DNA of 64,000 nucleotides from Pelagerythrobacter sp041912895 (lineage in GTDB: Bacteria > Pseudomonadota > Alphaproteobacteria > Sphingomonadales > Sphingomonadaceae), in NCBI RefSeq assembly GCF_041912895.1, contig NZ_JAYSGI010000001.1:868001-932000 (forward strand), written 5' to 3'. Shown in pieces: positions 29,564-38,406 of this stretch (positions are counted from its first letter, which is position 1; every line of letters starts with the position of its first letter). The position numbers and the translations under genes are program-made. The notes below the pieces were generated by a model. The model was given only the letters and a program-made list of their open reading frames with translations. It had not been told where the DNA came from and searched no databases.

Positions 29564-32041
29564 TCACCTAGCGGGTTGCGGGCTGCGGCGTTTCGCCTCG
29601 CCGAGCACGCGCGCGACCTTGTCGCCGATCTGCTGCACGCTGAACGGCTTGGCGATGAAATGCATGTCGGCCAGGTCGATCTGGCTGCGCAGTTGCTCTT
29701 CGGCGTAGCCCGACATAAACAGCACCGGCAGGCCGGGCCGCGCCTTGCGGATCGCGCGGACCATCGCAGGCCCGTCCATCCCCGGCATGACCACGTCCGA
29801 CACCACCAGATCGAAGCCGCCGCCGCCCGCGATCGCCGCCAGTCCCTCGTCGCCATCGGCAGCTGTGGTGACGGTGTAGCCCGCGCGCACCAGCGCCCGC
29901 TCGGCCACCGCGCGGACCATGTCCTCGTCCTCCACCAACAGCACGCGCCCGCCGCCCGACCAGTCGCTGGTGGCGCTCGGAGCCTCGTCTTTGGCGGGGC
30001 GGGGTTCGGCGCCGCGGTGGACGGGCAGGTAGATCGTGAAGCGCGCGCCCTCGGGCTCGCCCGACGGGCCGAGCAGGTTGTCGGCAAAGATGAACCCGCC
30101 CGATTGCTTGACGATGCCGTAGACGGTCGACAGCCCGAGCCCGGTGCCCTTCCCCTGCTCCTTGGTGGTGAAGAACGGCTCGAAGATCTTGGCCAGCAGT
30201 TCGGGCGGAATGCCGCCGCCCGAATCCTGCACCACCAGCGCGGTGTAGTCGGCCGCGGGAATGATCTCGGAACCCATCTTGCGGACGTCCGCCGCCGCAA
30301 CCCTGCGGGTCGCCAGCGTCAGCTTGCCGGTGCCGTCACCACCCGCATCCCCGCGCGCATGAATCGCGTCGCGCGCGTTGACCGCGAGGTTGACGATCAC
30401 CTGCTCGAGCTGTTGCGGATCGGCGCGTACCGGCCCGAGGTCGCGGTCGTGGCGGACGCGGAAGGCGATCTTCTCGCCCAGCAGTCGCTTGAGGAGCTGG
30501 CTCACCTCGCTGACCACGTCGGGCAGCTGCACCACCTCGGGCCGCAACGTCTGCTGGCGGCTGAACGCGAGCAACTGGCGCGTGAGACTGGCGGCACGGT
30601 TGGAATTGGCGCGGATCTGCTGGATGTCGTCGTAGTCGCTGTCGCCGGGCGTGTGGCGCAGCAGCATGAGGTCGCAATATCCGATGATCGCGGTCAGCAC
30701 GTTGTTGAAATCGTGCGCCACCCCGCCCGCGAGCTGGCCGACCGCCTGCATCTTGGTGGCCTGCGCGACCTGGCGCTTGAGCCGCGTCTCTTCGGTCGAA
30801 TCGGCCAGCGTCAGCAGCACCGCCGGATCGCCCAGCCCGCGCACCCCGGCGATGCCGAGCAGCGCCGGATCGTCGGGCTGGTGGCGCAGCCGCACGGCCA
30901 TGTCGCCGCTGGAAGAAGGGCCGCGCGCGAACCGGCGCACCGCTTCGATCAGCGCGCTCTTGTCTTCCTTCACCACGAGATCGGACGGGAACGGGGGCAG
31001 CCCCTTGTGCTCCATGCCGGTCGCGCGCAGGAACGCCTCGTTGCCGAACAGGAAGCGGCCGTCGCGGTCGGTCATTGCCAGCCCCAGCGGCAGAGCGCCC
31101 AGCAGCGATTCGAGTTGGGGCGCGGCCGAGACACTGCCCCCGCCGCCTTCCCAACCGCTGCCGATCCCCACGCCGCTGTCGACCAGCAGCATCAGCGAGG
31201 GCGCCTCGTCCGCCCGGGCGGGCCCGTCAGCGCCAGGGTCTCCGAGCGACACCTGAACGAGCATTCTGGGTGTGCCGCGACGCCCTTCGCGTGCGAAATA
31301 TATCCGTTCGCGCTCGTCCGAACGGAGTTGCTCGGCGAACGCCTGCCCGGCCAGCGTCGCCGCCGGATCGCCGGTCGCGCGCTGGGCAAAGCCCGATCCT
31401 GCGGCGCGGATCATACCGTCCGAACCGACCACTGCCGCCTCGATACCGGCCTGTGTGAGGAACGCGCCGAACGGTCCGGTGAGCCAATCCGCAAGCGGCG
31501 CGACCGGGTCCGCAGCCGTCAGCGGGGTGAAGCGCCACACAAGATGGTCGTCGCCGCGCCCGACCCGCTCGGCCTCTGCCGACCACGATCCTGCGCCGTC
31601 CTCGTGCACGAGCGTGTCGACGGTGCTCCTGCCGTCGCGCCATGCCGCGCGCGCGGCACGCACCAGCCGCTCGAGCGAGACGCGGTCGAGCGGCAGGTTG
31701 GGCGGCGCGTGAGCGACGCCGAACCAGTCGCTGTAGAGACGGTTGGCGCAGACCATGCGATTGGCCCGATCGGTGATCGCGACTGCACTGTCGGGCCGCT
31801 CGATGGCCGCGACCGTGACCGACCAGTCGGGCGGTGCGAAGCCCTCGTCCGCCGGCGCGGCGCGCATCAGCGACAGGGTGTAGGCGGTCGCCATCAGCGC
31901 CCCGAGCCCGACCGCGTAGCCGAGCGTGAGCGCGGTGTCGTCGCTGACGAGGAACACCAGCGCCGCGCTTGCCAGCAGGGCGGCGGCGATGCCCGCGATC
32001 AGGCGCAAGCGTCCGGTGTTGCGTTCCGCGCCGTCGGCCAT
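29564..32041 (-). CDS. cckA: Hybrid sensor histidine kinase CckA
   Basis: An 825-residue kinase. Two transmembrane helices lie near residues 12-60. PAS-like sensing domains follow (about 75-450). The HisKA domain is MQAVGQLAGGVAHDFNNVL, with the phosphorylated His in AHDFNN. The ATPase has NLAVNARDAI (N box) and DSGGGI/GTGLGLSTVYG (G boxes), and there is a C-terminal receiver with LVVSDVVMPGMDG. This is the CckA architecture that drives CtrA and CpdR phosphorylation via ChpT. The start overlaps the DUF2062 stop as TGATG, showing translational coupling. Confidence 0.9.
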   Translation of the reverse strand: MADGAERNTGRLRLIAGIAAALLASAALVFLVSDDTALTLGYAVGLGALMATAYTLSLMRAAPADEGFAPPDWSVTVAAIERPDSAVAITDRANRMVCANRLYSDWFGVAHAPPNLPLDRVSLERLVRAARAAWRDGRSTVDTLVHEDGAGSWSAEAERVGRGDDHLVWRFTPLTAADPVAPLADWLTGPFGAFLTQAGIEAAVVGSDGMIRAAGSGFAQRATGDPAATLAGQAFAEQLRSDERERIYFAREGRRGTPRMLVQVSLGDPGADGPARADEAPSLMLLVDSGVGIGSGWEGGGGSVSAAPQLESLLGALPLGLAMTDRDGRFLFGNEAFLRATGMEHKGLPPFPSDLVVKEDKSALIEAVRRFARGPSSSGDMAVRLRHQPDDPALLGIAGVRGLGDPAVLLTLADSTEETRLKRQVAQATKMQAVGQLAGGVAHDFNNVLTAIIGYCDLMLLRHTPGDSDYDDIQQIRANSNRAASLTRQLLAFSRQQTLRPEVVQLPDVVSEVSQLLKRLLGEKIAFRVRHDRDLGPVRADPQQLEQVIVNLAVNARDAIHARGDAGGDGTGKLTLATRRVAAADVRKMGSEIIPAADYTALVVQDSGGGIPPELLAKIFEPFFTTKEQGKGTGLGLSTVYGIVKQSGGFIFADNLLGPSGEPEGARFTIYLPVHRGAEPRPAKDEAPSATSDWSGGGRVLLVEDEDMVRAVAERALVRAGYTVTTAADGDEGLAAIAGGGGFDLVVSDVVMPGMDGPAMVRAIRKARPGLPVLFMSGYAEEQLRSQIDLADMHFIAKPFSVQQIGDKVARVLGEAKRRSPQPAR

Positions 32042-32628
32042 CAGCTTTCCCGCGTTCGCAGCCGCTCGTCCAGCCGCCGTTCCATCTGGCGCAGGCGGCG
32101 GGCGCGCTTGCGGCTGACGACCAGGCGCCAGACCAGCCCTGCCAGAACGTAGCCGATCGCGGCCGAAACCACCGCGAGCACGACGAAACCGAACGCGGTC
32201 ACGCCGGCGATCTCGACCGCGTCGATCGCCCAGGTCCAGCGACCGCTCGCCAGCTCGTCGTTCGCCACGTTGACGGTCACCGCATCGACCTTGAGCACGA
32301 ACGCGCCCACCCGGTTCGCGACCACCAGCCAGAACGGCACGGTGAAGGGATTGGTGATGAACGTGGCGAGCGCCGACAGCGGCACGTTGGCGCGCGCGGG
32401 CAACGCGAGAAACGCCGCGAGGAAGATCTGTCCGATCGGCACGATGAACGCCGTGAACAGCCCCAACGCGACCCCGCGCGGAACCGAACGGCGCGTGAAG
32501 CGCCACAGTTCGGGGCTGAGGAAGCGGTGCGCGATCGGCGCGAGGTACTTGTTCTCGGCCATCTGTTCGCGCGTGGGCATGTGCTTGCGCAGCCAGTCGG
32601 CGAGGAATGTCTTGGAAGGTCTGCGCAT
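32041..32628 (-). CDS. DUF2062 family inner-membrane protein
   Basis: A 195-residue membrane protein with the family core PRGVALGLFTAFIVPIGQ and ITNPFTVPFWLVVANRVG. There are two or three transmembrane helices around residues 60-120 and 155-175, and a basic C-terminal tail (RKRARRLRQMERRLDERLR). DUF2062 proteins have no established function. A GTG at 32631 precedes the ATG. It is transcribed just before cckA and coupled to it, so a membrane role linked to the CckA sensor is possible, but this is inference. Confidence 0.82.
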   Translation of the reverse strand: MRRPSKTFLADWLRKHMPTREQMAENKYLAPIAHRFLSPELWRFTRRSVPRGVALGLFTAFIVPIGQIFLAAFLALPARANVPLSALATFITNPFTVPFWLVVANRVGAFVLKVDAVTVNVANDELASGRWTWAIDAVEIAGVTAFGFVVLAVVSAAIGYVLAGLVWRLVVSRKRARRLRQMERRLDERLRTRES

Positions 32629-32761
32629 CACGATCTCGCCGCCGCAATGCTCGCGCGAGGCGGCAAGGGCAAGAGCGGCGGTGCGAAATCTGGTGAAGCG
32701 GTCATTGCAGGCGATATGGGTAAGGCGCGTGGCGATAGCCAGCCGCTGAACGGCCCGCGCG

Positions 32762-33244
32762 TCAGCCGTTCTCGCGCATCAGCCGCGCCTTGTCGCGCTT
32801 CCAGTCGCGCTCCTTGATCGTCGCGCGCTTGTCGTGCGCCTGCTTGCCCTTGGCGAGCGCGAGCTCGACCTTCGCGCGGCCGGTGCCGTTGAAATAGACC
32901 GACAGCGGCACCAGCGTCATGCCCTTGCGCTCGACCGCGCCGAACAGCTTGTCGATCTCGCGGGTGTGCAGCAGCAGCTTGCGCGGGCGGCGCGGCTCGT
33001 GGTTGAAGCGGTTGCCGTGGCTGAATTCGGGCACGTTGGCGTTGACCAGCCAGACCTCGCCCTCGCGCACTTCGGCATAGCTCTCCGCGATCGACGCCTC
33101 GCCCGCGCGCAGCGCCTTCACTTCGGTCCCCTGCAAGGCGATGCCCGCTTCGAAGGTGTCCTCGATATGATAGTCGAACCGCGCGCGCCGGTTCTCGGCG
33201 ACGGTCTTGCGCTTGTCGAAGGTGACGGGTTTGGGGCGGGCCAT
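32762..33244 (-). CDS. smpB: SsrA-binding protein
   Basis: A 160-residue tmRNA-binding protein for trans-translation rescue of stalled ribosomes. It starts MARPKPVTFDKRKTVAENRR, has GIALQGTEVKALRAGEASI and VPEFSHGNRFNHEPRRPRKLL, and ends with the basic tail RDWKRDKARLMRENG that folds into the mRNA channel. The frame remains open to 33598, but the family start is 33244. A promoter (TTGCAA-N17-TACATG) ends 10 nt before this ATG, so the transcript would be almost leaderless. Confidence 0.95.
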   Translation of the reverse strand: MARPKPVTFDKRKTVAENRRARFDYHIEDTFEAGIALQGTEVKALRAGEASIAESYAEVREGEVWLVNANVPEFSHGNRFNHEPRRPRKLLLHTREIDKLFGAVERKGMTLVPLSVYFNGTGRAKVELALAKGKQAHDKRATIKERDWKRDKARLMRENG

Positions 33245-33254
33245 GAGGCGGAGG

Positions 33255-33283
33255 CATGTAGGCGCTCGCCTTTTCGCTTGCAA
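33255..33283 (-). promoter_or_regulatory. Promoter of smpB (near-leaderless)
   Basis: On the minus strand TTGCAA (33283-33278), a 17-bp spacer and TACATG (33260-33255). The ATG begins 10 nt after the -10, leaving a 5' UTR of about 3 nt and no Shine-Dalgarno. Confidence 0.55.
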
Positions 33284-33314
33284 TCCGCGCCGAACGCGGG
33301 CCGAACATCGCGCC

Positions 33315-34391
33315 ATGGACACGGCTGGCGGACCGGGCGAACCCTTCACCATCGCAGGCGAGGCGATCGCGCCGGGCGAAGCGCGCTCGCTTGCGATCCC
33401 CGTCAGCCAACTCGCCACCGGGGTGCCCGCCACGCTCGCGCTGCGCGTAATAAACGGCGCGAAGGGCGGGCCGACGGTGTTCGTCAGCGCCGCGATCCAT
33501 GGCGACGAGATCACCGGCACCGCGATCGTGCAGGAACTGATCGCCCGGATCGCGCCCGAAGCGCTGGCTGGCACGGCGGTGCTGGCGCCGGCGGTCAACG
33601 TGTTCGGCTTTCTCCAGCACGACCGCTACCTGCCCGACCGGCGCGATCTCAACCGCAGCTTTCCGGGCGGCAGCAAGGGCTCGCTCGCCGCGCAGCTCGC
33701 GCACAGTTTCCTCGAGCACGTGATCGCCCCGGCCGACCTCGGCATCGACCTGCATTCGGCCGCGGTCCACCGCTACAACCTGCCGCAGATCCGGGTGGCG
33801 GAAGGCGATCCCTACCTGATCGAACTGGCGATGGCCTTCGGCGCGCCGGTGATCGTCGAGAGCCCGCTGCGCCCCGGATCGATGCGCGCGTTGGCGCACG
33901 AGCGCGGCACGCCGATGCTGCTGCTCGAAGCCGGCGAGGCGCTGCGCTGGGATCGCCTCTCGATCGACATCGGCGCCCGCGGCGTGCTGCGCGTGCTCGC
34001 CCACCTCGGCATGATCGCGGCGGACGACGGGCTGTCGTCGGTCGGCGTGCCCGCGCGCTCCAACCGCAGCCTGTGGGTGCGCGCACCGCGCGGCGGAGTG
34101 ACGCACCGCCGCCGCAAGTCGGGCGACACCGTGACAAGGGGCGAAGTGCTCGCCACCGTCTGCGGATTGCTGGGCGAGGACGCACGCGAGATGGCGAGCC
34201 CGATCGACGGCATCGTGATCGGCCACGCGACGCTGCCGGTGGTCAACCAGGGCGACGCGCTGTTCCACATCGCCGAGGTCGCGCACCTCGAACTCGCGGG
34301 CGAGCGCGCCAGCTCGATCACCGAAGCGATCCGCGCCAGCGAACCCGAAGGCCCCGCCCAGCCGCTGCTCGACGAGGACGAGGTTATATAG
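33315..34391 (+). CDS. Succinylglutamate desuccinylase / aspartoacylase family hydrolase
   Basis: A 358-residue zinc hydrolase (M14-like). The metal site is AAIHGDEITGT (HxxE pattern) with the third ligand His in GIDLHSAAVHR, and DLNRSFPGG is the substrate-binding Arg motif. The C-terminal third is a small beta domain that could recognise N-acyl amino acids. It cleaves an N-acyl amide bond. The specific substrate is not evident, and no arginine-degradation genes are nearby. It is divergent from smpB (70-bp gap) and convergent with dapA. Confidence 0.82.
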   Translation: MDTAGGPGEPFTIAGEAIAPGEARSLAIPVSQLATGVPATLALRVINGAKGGPTVFVSAAIHGDEITGTAIVQELIARIAPEALAGTAVLAPAVNVFGFLQHDRYLPDRRDLNRSFPGGSKGSLAAQLAHSFLEHVIAPADLGIDLHSAAVHRYNLPQIRVAEGDPYLIELAMAFGAPVIVESPLRPGSMRALAHERGTPMLLLEAGEALRWDRLSIDIGARGVLRVLAHLGMIAADDGLSSVGVPARSNRSLWVRAPRGGVTHRRRKSGDTVTRGEVLATVCGLLGEDAREMASPIDGIVIGHATLPVVNQGDALFHIAEVAHLELAGERASSITEAIRASEPEGPAQPLLDEDEVI

Positions 34392-34418
34392 CGGGCCTGT
34401 CGAAGTGGTATTGAGTCC

Positions 34419-35300
34419 CTAGACCAGCCCCGCGTGCTCCAGCGCCGCATCCACCGCCTTTTTCGCGTGGTCCGAGCATTCGACCAGCGGGAGGCGGACG
34501 GCGGGGGAGAGCCAGTCGTGGACGCGGCTGAGGGCGTATTTGACCGGCGCGGGGCTCGCATCCTCGAACATCGCGTAATGCAATGGGTAGAGGCGGTCGT
34601 TCAGTTCACGCGCGCGGACGAGGTCGTTGTCGGCGCAGGCCTGCTGGAATTCGGCGCACAGCGCAGGCGCGACGTTGGCCGTCACTGAGATGCAGCCCAC
34701 CGAACCCGCGGCGTTGGCGGGCAGCGCCAGTTCGTCGTCGCCCGAAAGTTGGCAGAAGTCCTTGCCGATGCCCATGCGGTGGTCGGTCACACGCGAAAGG
34801 TCGCCGCTCGCATCCTTGATCGCGACGATCCGCTCGGGATAGCGGTTCGCGAGTTCACACACCGTTTCGGGCTCGATATCGGTCACCGTGCGCCCGGGCA
34901 CGTTGTAGAGGACTATCGGCAGGTCCGAATTCTCCGCCAGATAGCTGAAATGCGCGATCAGCCCCGCCTGCCGGGGCCGGTTGTAGTAAGGCGCGACGCA
35001 CAGGCCCGCCGCAGCCCCGGCCTTCTTCGAGAAGTTCATGTGCAGCAGCGCGTTCATCGTGTCGTTGCTGCCGCACCCGGCGATTATGGGCACGCGGCCC
35101 GCCGCCTGCTCGATGCAGATCTCGATCACCCGGTGATGTTCGGCATTGGAGAGGGTCGATGCCTCGCCCGTAGTGCCGCAGGGGACGAGCGCCTTGCTGC
35201 CGTTCTCCACCTGCCAGTCGACCAGCCGGCGGAACGCGCTCTCGTCGAACGCCCCGTCGCGAAAAGGAGTCACCAGAGCCGGAATCGAACCCGAAAACAT
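34419..35300 (-). CDS. dapA: 4-hydroxy-tetrahydrodipicolinate synthase
   Basis: A 293-residue TIM-barrel aldolase of the lysine/diaminopimelate pathway. It begins MFSGSIPALVTPF, with PCGTTGEASTLSNAEH binding the pyruvate carboxylate, LYNVPGRT carrying the catalytic Tyr and Arg, and VAIKDASGD holding the Schiff-base Lys. It condenses pyruvate and aspartate semialdehyde. It is divergent from the lytic transglycosylase gene, which also acts on the cell wall. Confidence 0.95.
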   Translation of the reverse strand: MFSGSIPALVTPFRDGAFDESAFRRLVDWQVENGSKALVPCGTTGEASTLSNAEHHRVIEICIEQAAGRVPIIAGCGSNDTMNALLHMNFSKKAGAAAGLCVAPYYNRPRQAGLIAHFSYLAENSDLPIVLYNVPGRTVTDIEPETVCELANRYPERIVAIKDASGDLSRVTDHRMGIGKDFCQLSGDDELALPANAAGSVGCISVTANVAPALCAEFQQACADNDLVRARELNDRLYPLHYAMFEDASPAPVKYALSRVHDWLSPAVRLPLVECSDHAKKAVDAALEHAGLV

Positions 35301-35388
35301 TGCCTGAACCCTCGCCTTTGCCCATAGCGCGAGCGAAACGGCGCATGGGGATTTTCATTCAGCGCCTGATAAGGAGGCCGGGGGCACC

Positions 35389-37362
35389 ATGTCCAGCATG
35401 ACACGTAATTCCTTGTACGGGCTGGCTTTACTCGCAACCACCGTTCTCACCGGCTCGGGCCCGCTGGTCGCCCAGCAGGATCCGGTCGACAGCGCGCGGC
35501 AGATGATGGTGGCCACCGCACCTTCGCAGATCGGCCAGGCGGTGGAGCGGTGGAAGTTCCTGACCGGAAACGACCGGATGGACTTCGGCTCGTATGCCGG
35601 GTTCGCGCTCGCCTACCCCGAATTCCCGCGCATGGACGTGATCCGCGCCAATGCCGAAAACGCGCTCGAAAGCGGCGCGCCGAGTTCGGAACAGCTCGTC
35701 GCCTATTTCGACCGCAATCCGCCGCTGACCAACGCGGCGCGCGCGCGTTACGCTCTCGCGCTCGCCGGGCTCCAGCGGCCCGAGGCGTTTGCCGCTGCGG
35801 AAGCGGCGTGGCGCGGCGGGCGGATGAGCACCCCGGCCGAGGCCTACATGCTCGGCCTGTTCGGATCGCGCTTCACGCCCGAGGATCACGATGCGCGCAT
35901 GGCCGCGCTGCTGTGGCAGGGCGAGGCCGATGCGGCGGCACGCCACATGGTCAACGTCTCGCCCGGCTATCGCGACCTCGCGATGGCGCGGCTCTCGATC
36001 CTTCAGGGCAGCGATCCGGCGTTGTCGGGGCTGCCGGTGCCGTCCAATGCGCGGAGTGATCCAGGCTACGTCTACAATCTCGCGCGGCAATACCGTTCCA
36101 GCGGGCGGTTGCCGCAGGCGATCGACCTGATGGCGAACCGTCCCCCGTTTTCCGCCCCCGCGTTCGATGCGCAGGATTACGTGACCGAGGCGCTGCGGAT
36201 CGCACGCGGCGCGGGCGCCCGCCCAGCGATGCAGATCGCGGGCAAGGTCGACGACCTGTTCATGCCCGGGGCCGACATCTCGGGCATGAGCTATCGCCTG
36301 CGCGACGACTACACCTCGCTGATGTGGCTCGGCGGCACGAAGGCGCTGTGGGAGCTGGGTGACGGCAACGGTGCCGCGCCGCTGTTCTATCGCTACGGCA
36401 ACGCCGCACGCACGCCGCAGACCCGCTCCAAGGGGTTCTACTGGGCGGGCCTCGCGTCCGACCGCGCGGGCAATGCGGGCGAGGCACGGCGCTATTGGGA
36501 AATGGCGGCGCAATATCCCGAATACTACTACGGGCTGCTCGCGCTCGAACGGCTCGGCCGCCCCACCCCCGCGTTCGGCACCGCGACGCCGCCGCAGCCG
36601 ACCGCCGAGCAGCGCGCCGCGTTCCGCTCCAACCCGCTGGCGCTGGCGGTGCGCGAACTGGCGCGTGGCGGCAGCGACTGGCGCACCGAGCGCTATTTCT
36701 TCACCGAACTGGCCGGCTGGGCCGACGACGCGAGCGAGATGCAGCTCGTCGCCGAACTGGCGCAGGAACTGCGCATGCCCGAGCTGGCGGTGGTGATCGG
36801 CCGCGCCGCGCCGGAGAAGAACATCGCCGGGTTCGAACGCGTCGGCTTCCCCACCGTCTCGCAGCCAGGCGGGACCGACTTCACCATCGTCCACGCGATC
36901 GCGCGGCAGGAAAGCGAGTTCGACGAAGACCGTGTCAGCCACGCCGGCGCGCGCGGACTGATGCAGGTGATGCCCGGCACCGCGCGCGAGCAGGCGGGCA
37001 AGATGGGCATGAGCTACGAATACGCGAACCTGACCGGCGATCCGCAGTACAACGTGCGGCTGGGCGACGGCTATTTCGCCCGCATGATGGACATCTACGG
37101 CGGCAGCTATCCGCTGGCGGTCGCGGCCTACAACGCCGGGCCGGGCAATGTGAACAAGTGGCTGCGCAGCAACGGCGATCCGCGCAACGGATCGGTCGAC
37201 TGGCTGCGCTGGGTCGAGGAGATTCCGATCTTCGAGACCAAGAACTACGTCCAGCGCGTGCTCGAAAACGCAGTCGTCTACGAGGCGATGTATCCCGATC
37301 GGGTGCGTTACGGCGAACCCAAGGGCATCAGCCGGTTCATCGGCAAGTCGACGCCCGGTTGA
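35389..37362 (+). CDS. slt: Soluble lytic murein transglycosylase
   Basis: A 657-residue periplasmic protein with an N-terminal signal sequence (SLYGLALLATTVLTG). A long helical superhelix (residues about 40-480) precedes the C-terminal SLT domain. The catalytic Glu lies in ARQESEFDEDRVSHAGARG, followed by GLMQVMPGTA and YNAGPGNVNKW. It cleaves peptidoglycan between MurNAc and GlcNAc, leaving anhydroMurNAc. The ATG at 35389 has AAGGAGG about 10 nt upstream. The product would supply the type of muropeptide transported by AmpG-like permeases, one of which is in this window. Confidence 0.92.
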   Translation: MSSMTRNSLYGLALLATTVLTGSGPLVAQQDPVDSARQMMVATAPSQIGQAVERWKFLTGNDRMDFGSYAGFALAYPEFPRMDVIRANAENALESGAPSSEQLVAYFDRNPPLTNAARARYALALAGLQRPEAFAAAEAAWRGGRMSTPAEAYMLGLFGSRFTPEDHDARMAALLWQGEADAAARHMVNVSPGYRDLAMARLSILQGSDPALSGLPVPSNARSDPGYVYNLARQYRSSGRLPQAIDLMANRPPFSAPAFDAQDYVTEALRIARGAGARPAMQIAGKVDDLFMPGADISGMSYRLRDDYTSLMWLGGTKALWELGDGNGAAPLFYRYGNAARTPQTRSKGFYWAGLASDRAGNAGEARRYWEMAAQYPEYYYGLLALERLGRPTPAFGTATPPQPTAEQRAAFRSNPLALAVRELARGGSDWRTERYFFTELAGWADDASEMQLVAELAQELRMPELAVVIGRAAPEKNIAGFERVGFPTVSQPGGTDFTIVHAIARQESEFDEDRVSHAGARGLMQVMPGTAREQAGKMGMSYEYANLTGDPQYNVRLGDGYFARMMDIYGGSYPLAVAAYNAGPGNVNKWLRSNGDPRNGSVDWLRWVEEIPIFETKNYVQRVLENAVVYEAMYPDRVRYGEPKGISRFIGKSTPG

Positions 37363-37415
37363 TCTGGTCCGGCTGACCTTGCGGCGGGCGGCGCGATCGT
37401 GCTTATGACGCCGCC

Positions 37416-37904
37416 ATGCCCGCAGCCCCCACCCGGACCAATCCGATCACCCCGGCAGGCTACGCCGCGCTGCGGGCGCGCTACGACCACCTGCTCGGCG
37501 CCGAGCGGCCCGAGATCGTCGAGATCGTCTCGTGGGCGGCGGGCAACGGCGACCGGAGCGAGAACGGCGACTATCTCTACGGTCGCAAGCGCATGCGCGA
37601 GATCGACCGCGAACTGGCTCATCTCGCCCGCCGGATGAAGGCCGCGCGGGTGATCGATCCGGCCGACCAGCCCGACCGCGAGCGCGCCTTTTTCGGCGCC
37701 ACGATCGAACTCGCCGACGAGGACGACGCGCGCAAGACCGTGACCCTCGTGGGCGACGACGAGCAGGACGCGGGTGCGGGCCGAATCGGCTGGTCGAGCC
37801 CGCTGGCACGCGCATTGCGCGGCGCGGCGGTGGGCGACCTGCGCACCGTTCGCCTGCCCACCGGCGACAAGGAATGGGAAGTGGTGGCGATCGTCTATGG
37901 CTAG
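37416..37904 (+). CDS. greB: Transcription elongation factor GreB
   Basis: A 162-residue factor that rescues backtracked RNA polymerase by stimulating transcript cleavage. The coiled-coil N-terminus has ITPAGYAALRARYDHLL and NGDRSENGDYLYGRKRMREIDREL, the GreB-type acidic-tip region (D and E of GDRSENGDY). The C-terminal FKBP-like domain ends TGDKEWEVVAIVYG. Length matches GreB. The last 8 bases overlap the start of the next gene. It leads an overlapping three-gene set. Confidence 0.93.
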   Translation: MPAAPTRTNPITPAGYAALRARYDHLLGAERPEIVEIVSWAAGNGDRSENGDYLYGRKRMREIDRELAHLARRMKAARVIDPADQPDRERAFFGATIELADEDDARKTVTLVGDDEQDAGAGRIGWSSPLARALRGAAVGDLRTVRLPTGDKEWEVVAIVYG

Positions 37905-38406
37905 GCCCGGCGCTCTTTCATTCGGGGCTCTCGCGCTCGCCGCCCTCGCGCTGGCCGCACCGCTCGCCGCGCGCGACAGCCTGGGCATGTTCGACAGCTG
38001 GGGCGCGTTCCGCGATCCGGGCGTGCCGCGCTGCTACGCCATCGCGCGCCCGCTGCCGACTTCGCGCGCAAGCGACTATCGCGCTTTCGCCAGCGTGGGC
38101 ACCTGGCCGCGGCGTCAGGTGCGCAACCAGCTCCATCTGCGGCTGTCGCGCGCGCTGGCCGACGGCGCGGAAATCCGCCTCGCGATCGGCGACCGCCGCT
38201 TCGTCCTGACCGGTGGCGGGGGCGACGCCTGGGCCGCGGACAAGGCAATGGACGCGGCGGTGATTGCCGCCATGCGCGCGGCGGGGAGAATGACGGTGAG
38301 CGCGCGCGACACCCGCGGGCGGCGCTTCACCGACCGCTACGACCTGACCGGCGCGGCGACCGCGATCGACGCCGCCACGGTCGGCTGCGCGAGGGTGGGC
38401 CGATGA
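37897..38406 (+). CDS. Exported protein resembling the invasion-associated locus B (IalB) family
   Basis: A 169-residue protein that begins ATG 37897 inside greB. It has a signal peptide (LSFGALALAALALAAPLAA). The mature part has two Cys (VPRCYAIARP and VGCARVGR), and AAMRAAGRMTVSARDTRGRRF and TDRYDLTGAATAIDAA resemble the beta-rich IalB family. The assignment rests on pattern only. It is periplasmic by prediction. It overlaps greB by 8 bp and the next gene by 4 bp, so the three are probably one transcript. Confidence 0.7.
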   Translation: MARPGALSFGALALAALALAAPLAARDSLGMFDSWGAFRDPGVPRCYAIARPLPTSRASDYRAFASVGTWPRRQVRNQLHLRLSRALADGAEIRLAIGDRRFVLTGGGGDAWAADKAMDAAVIAAMRAAGRMTVSARDTRGRRFTDRYDLTGAATAIDAATVGCARVGR

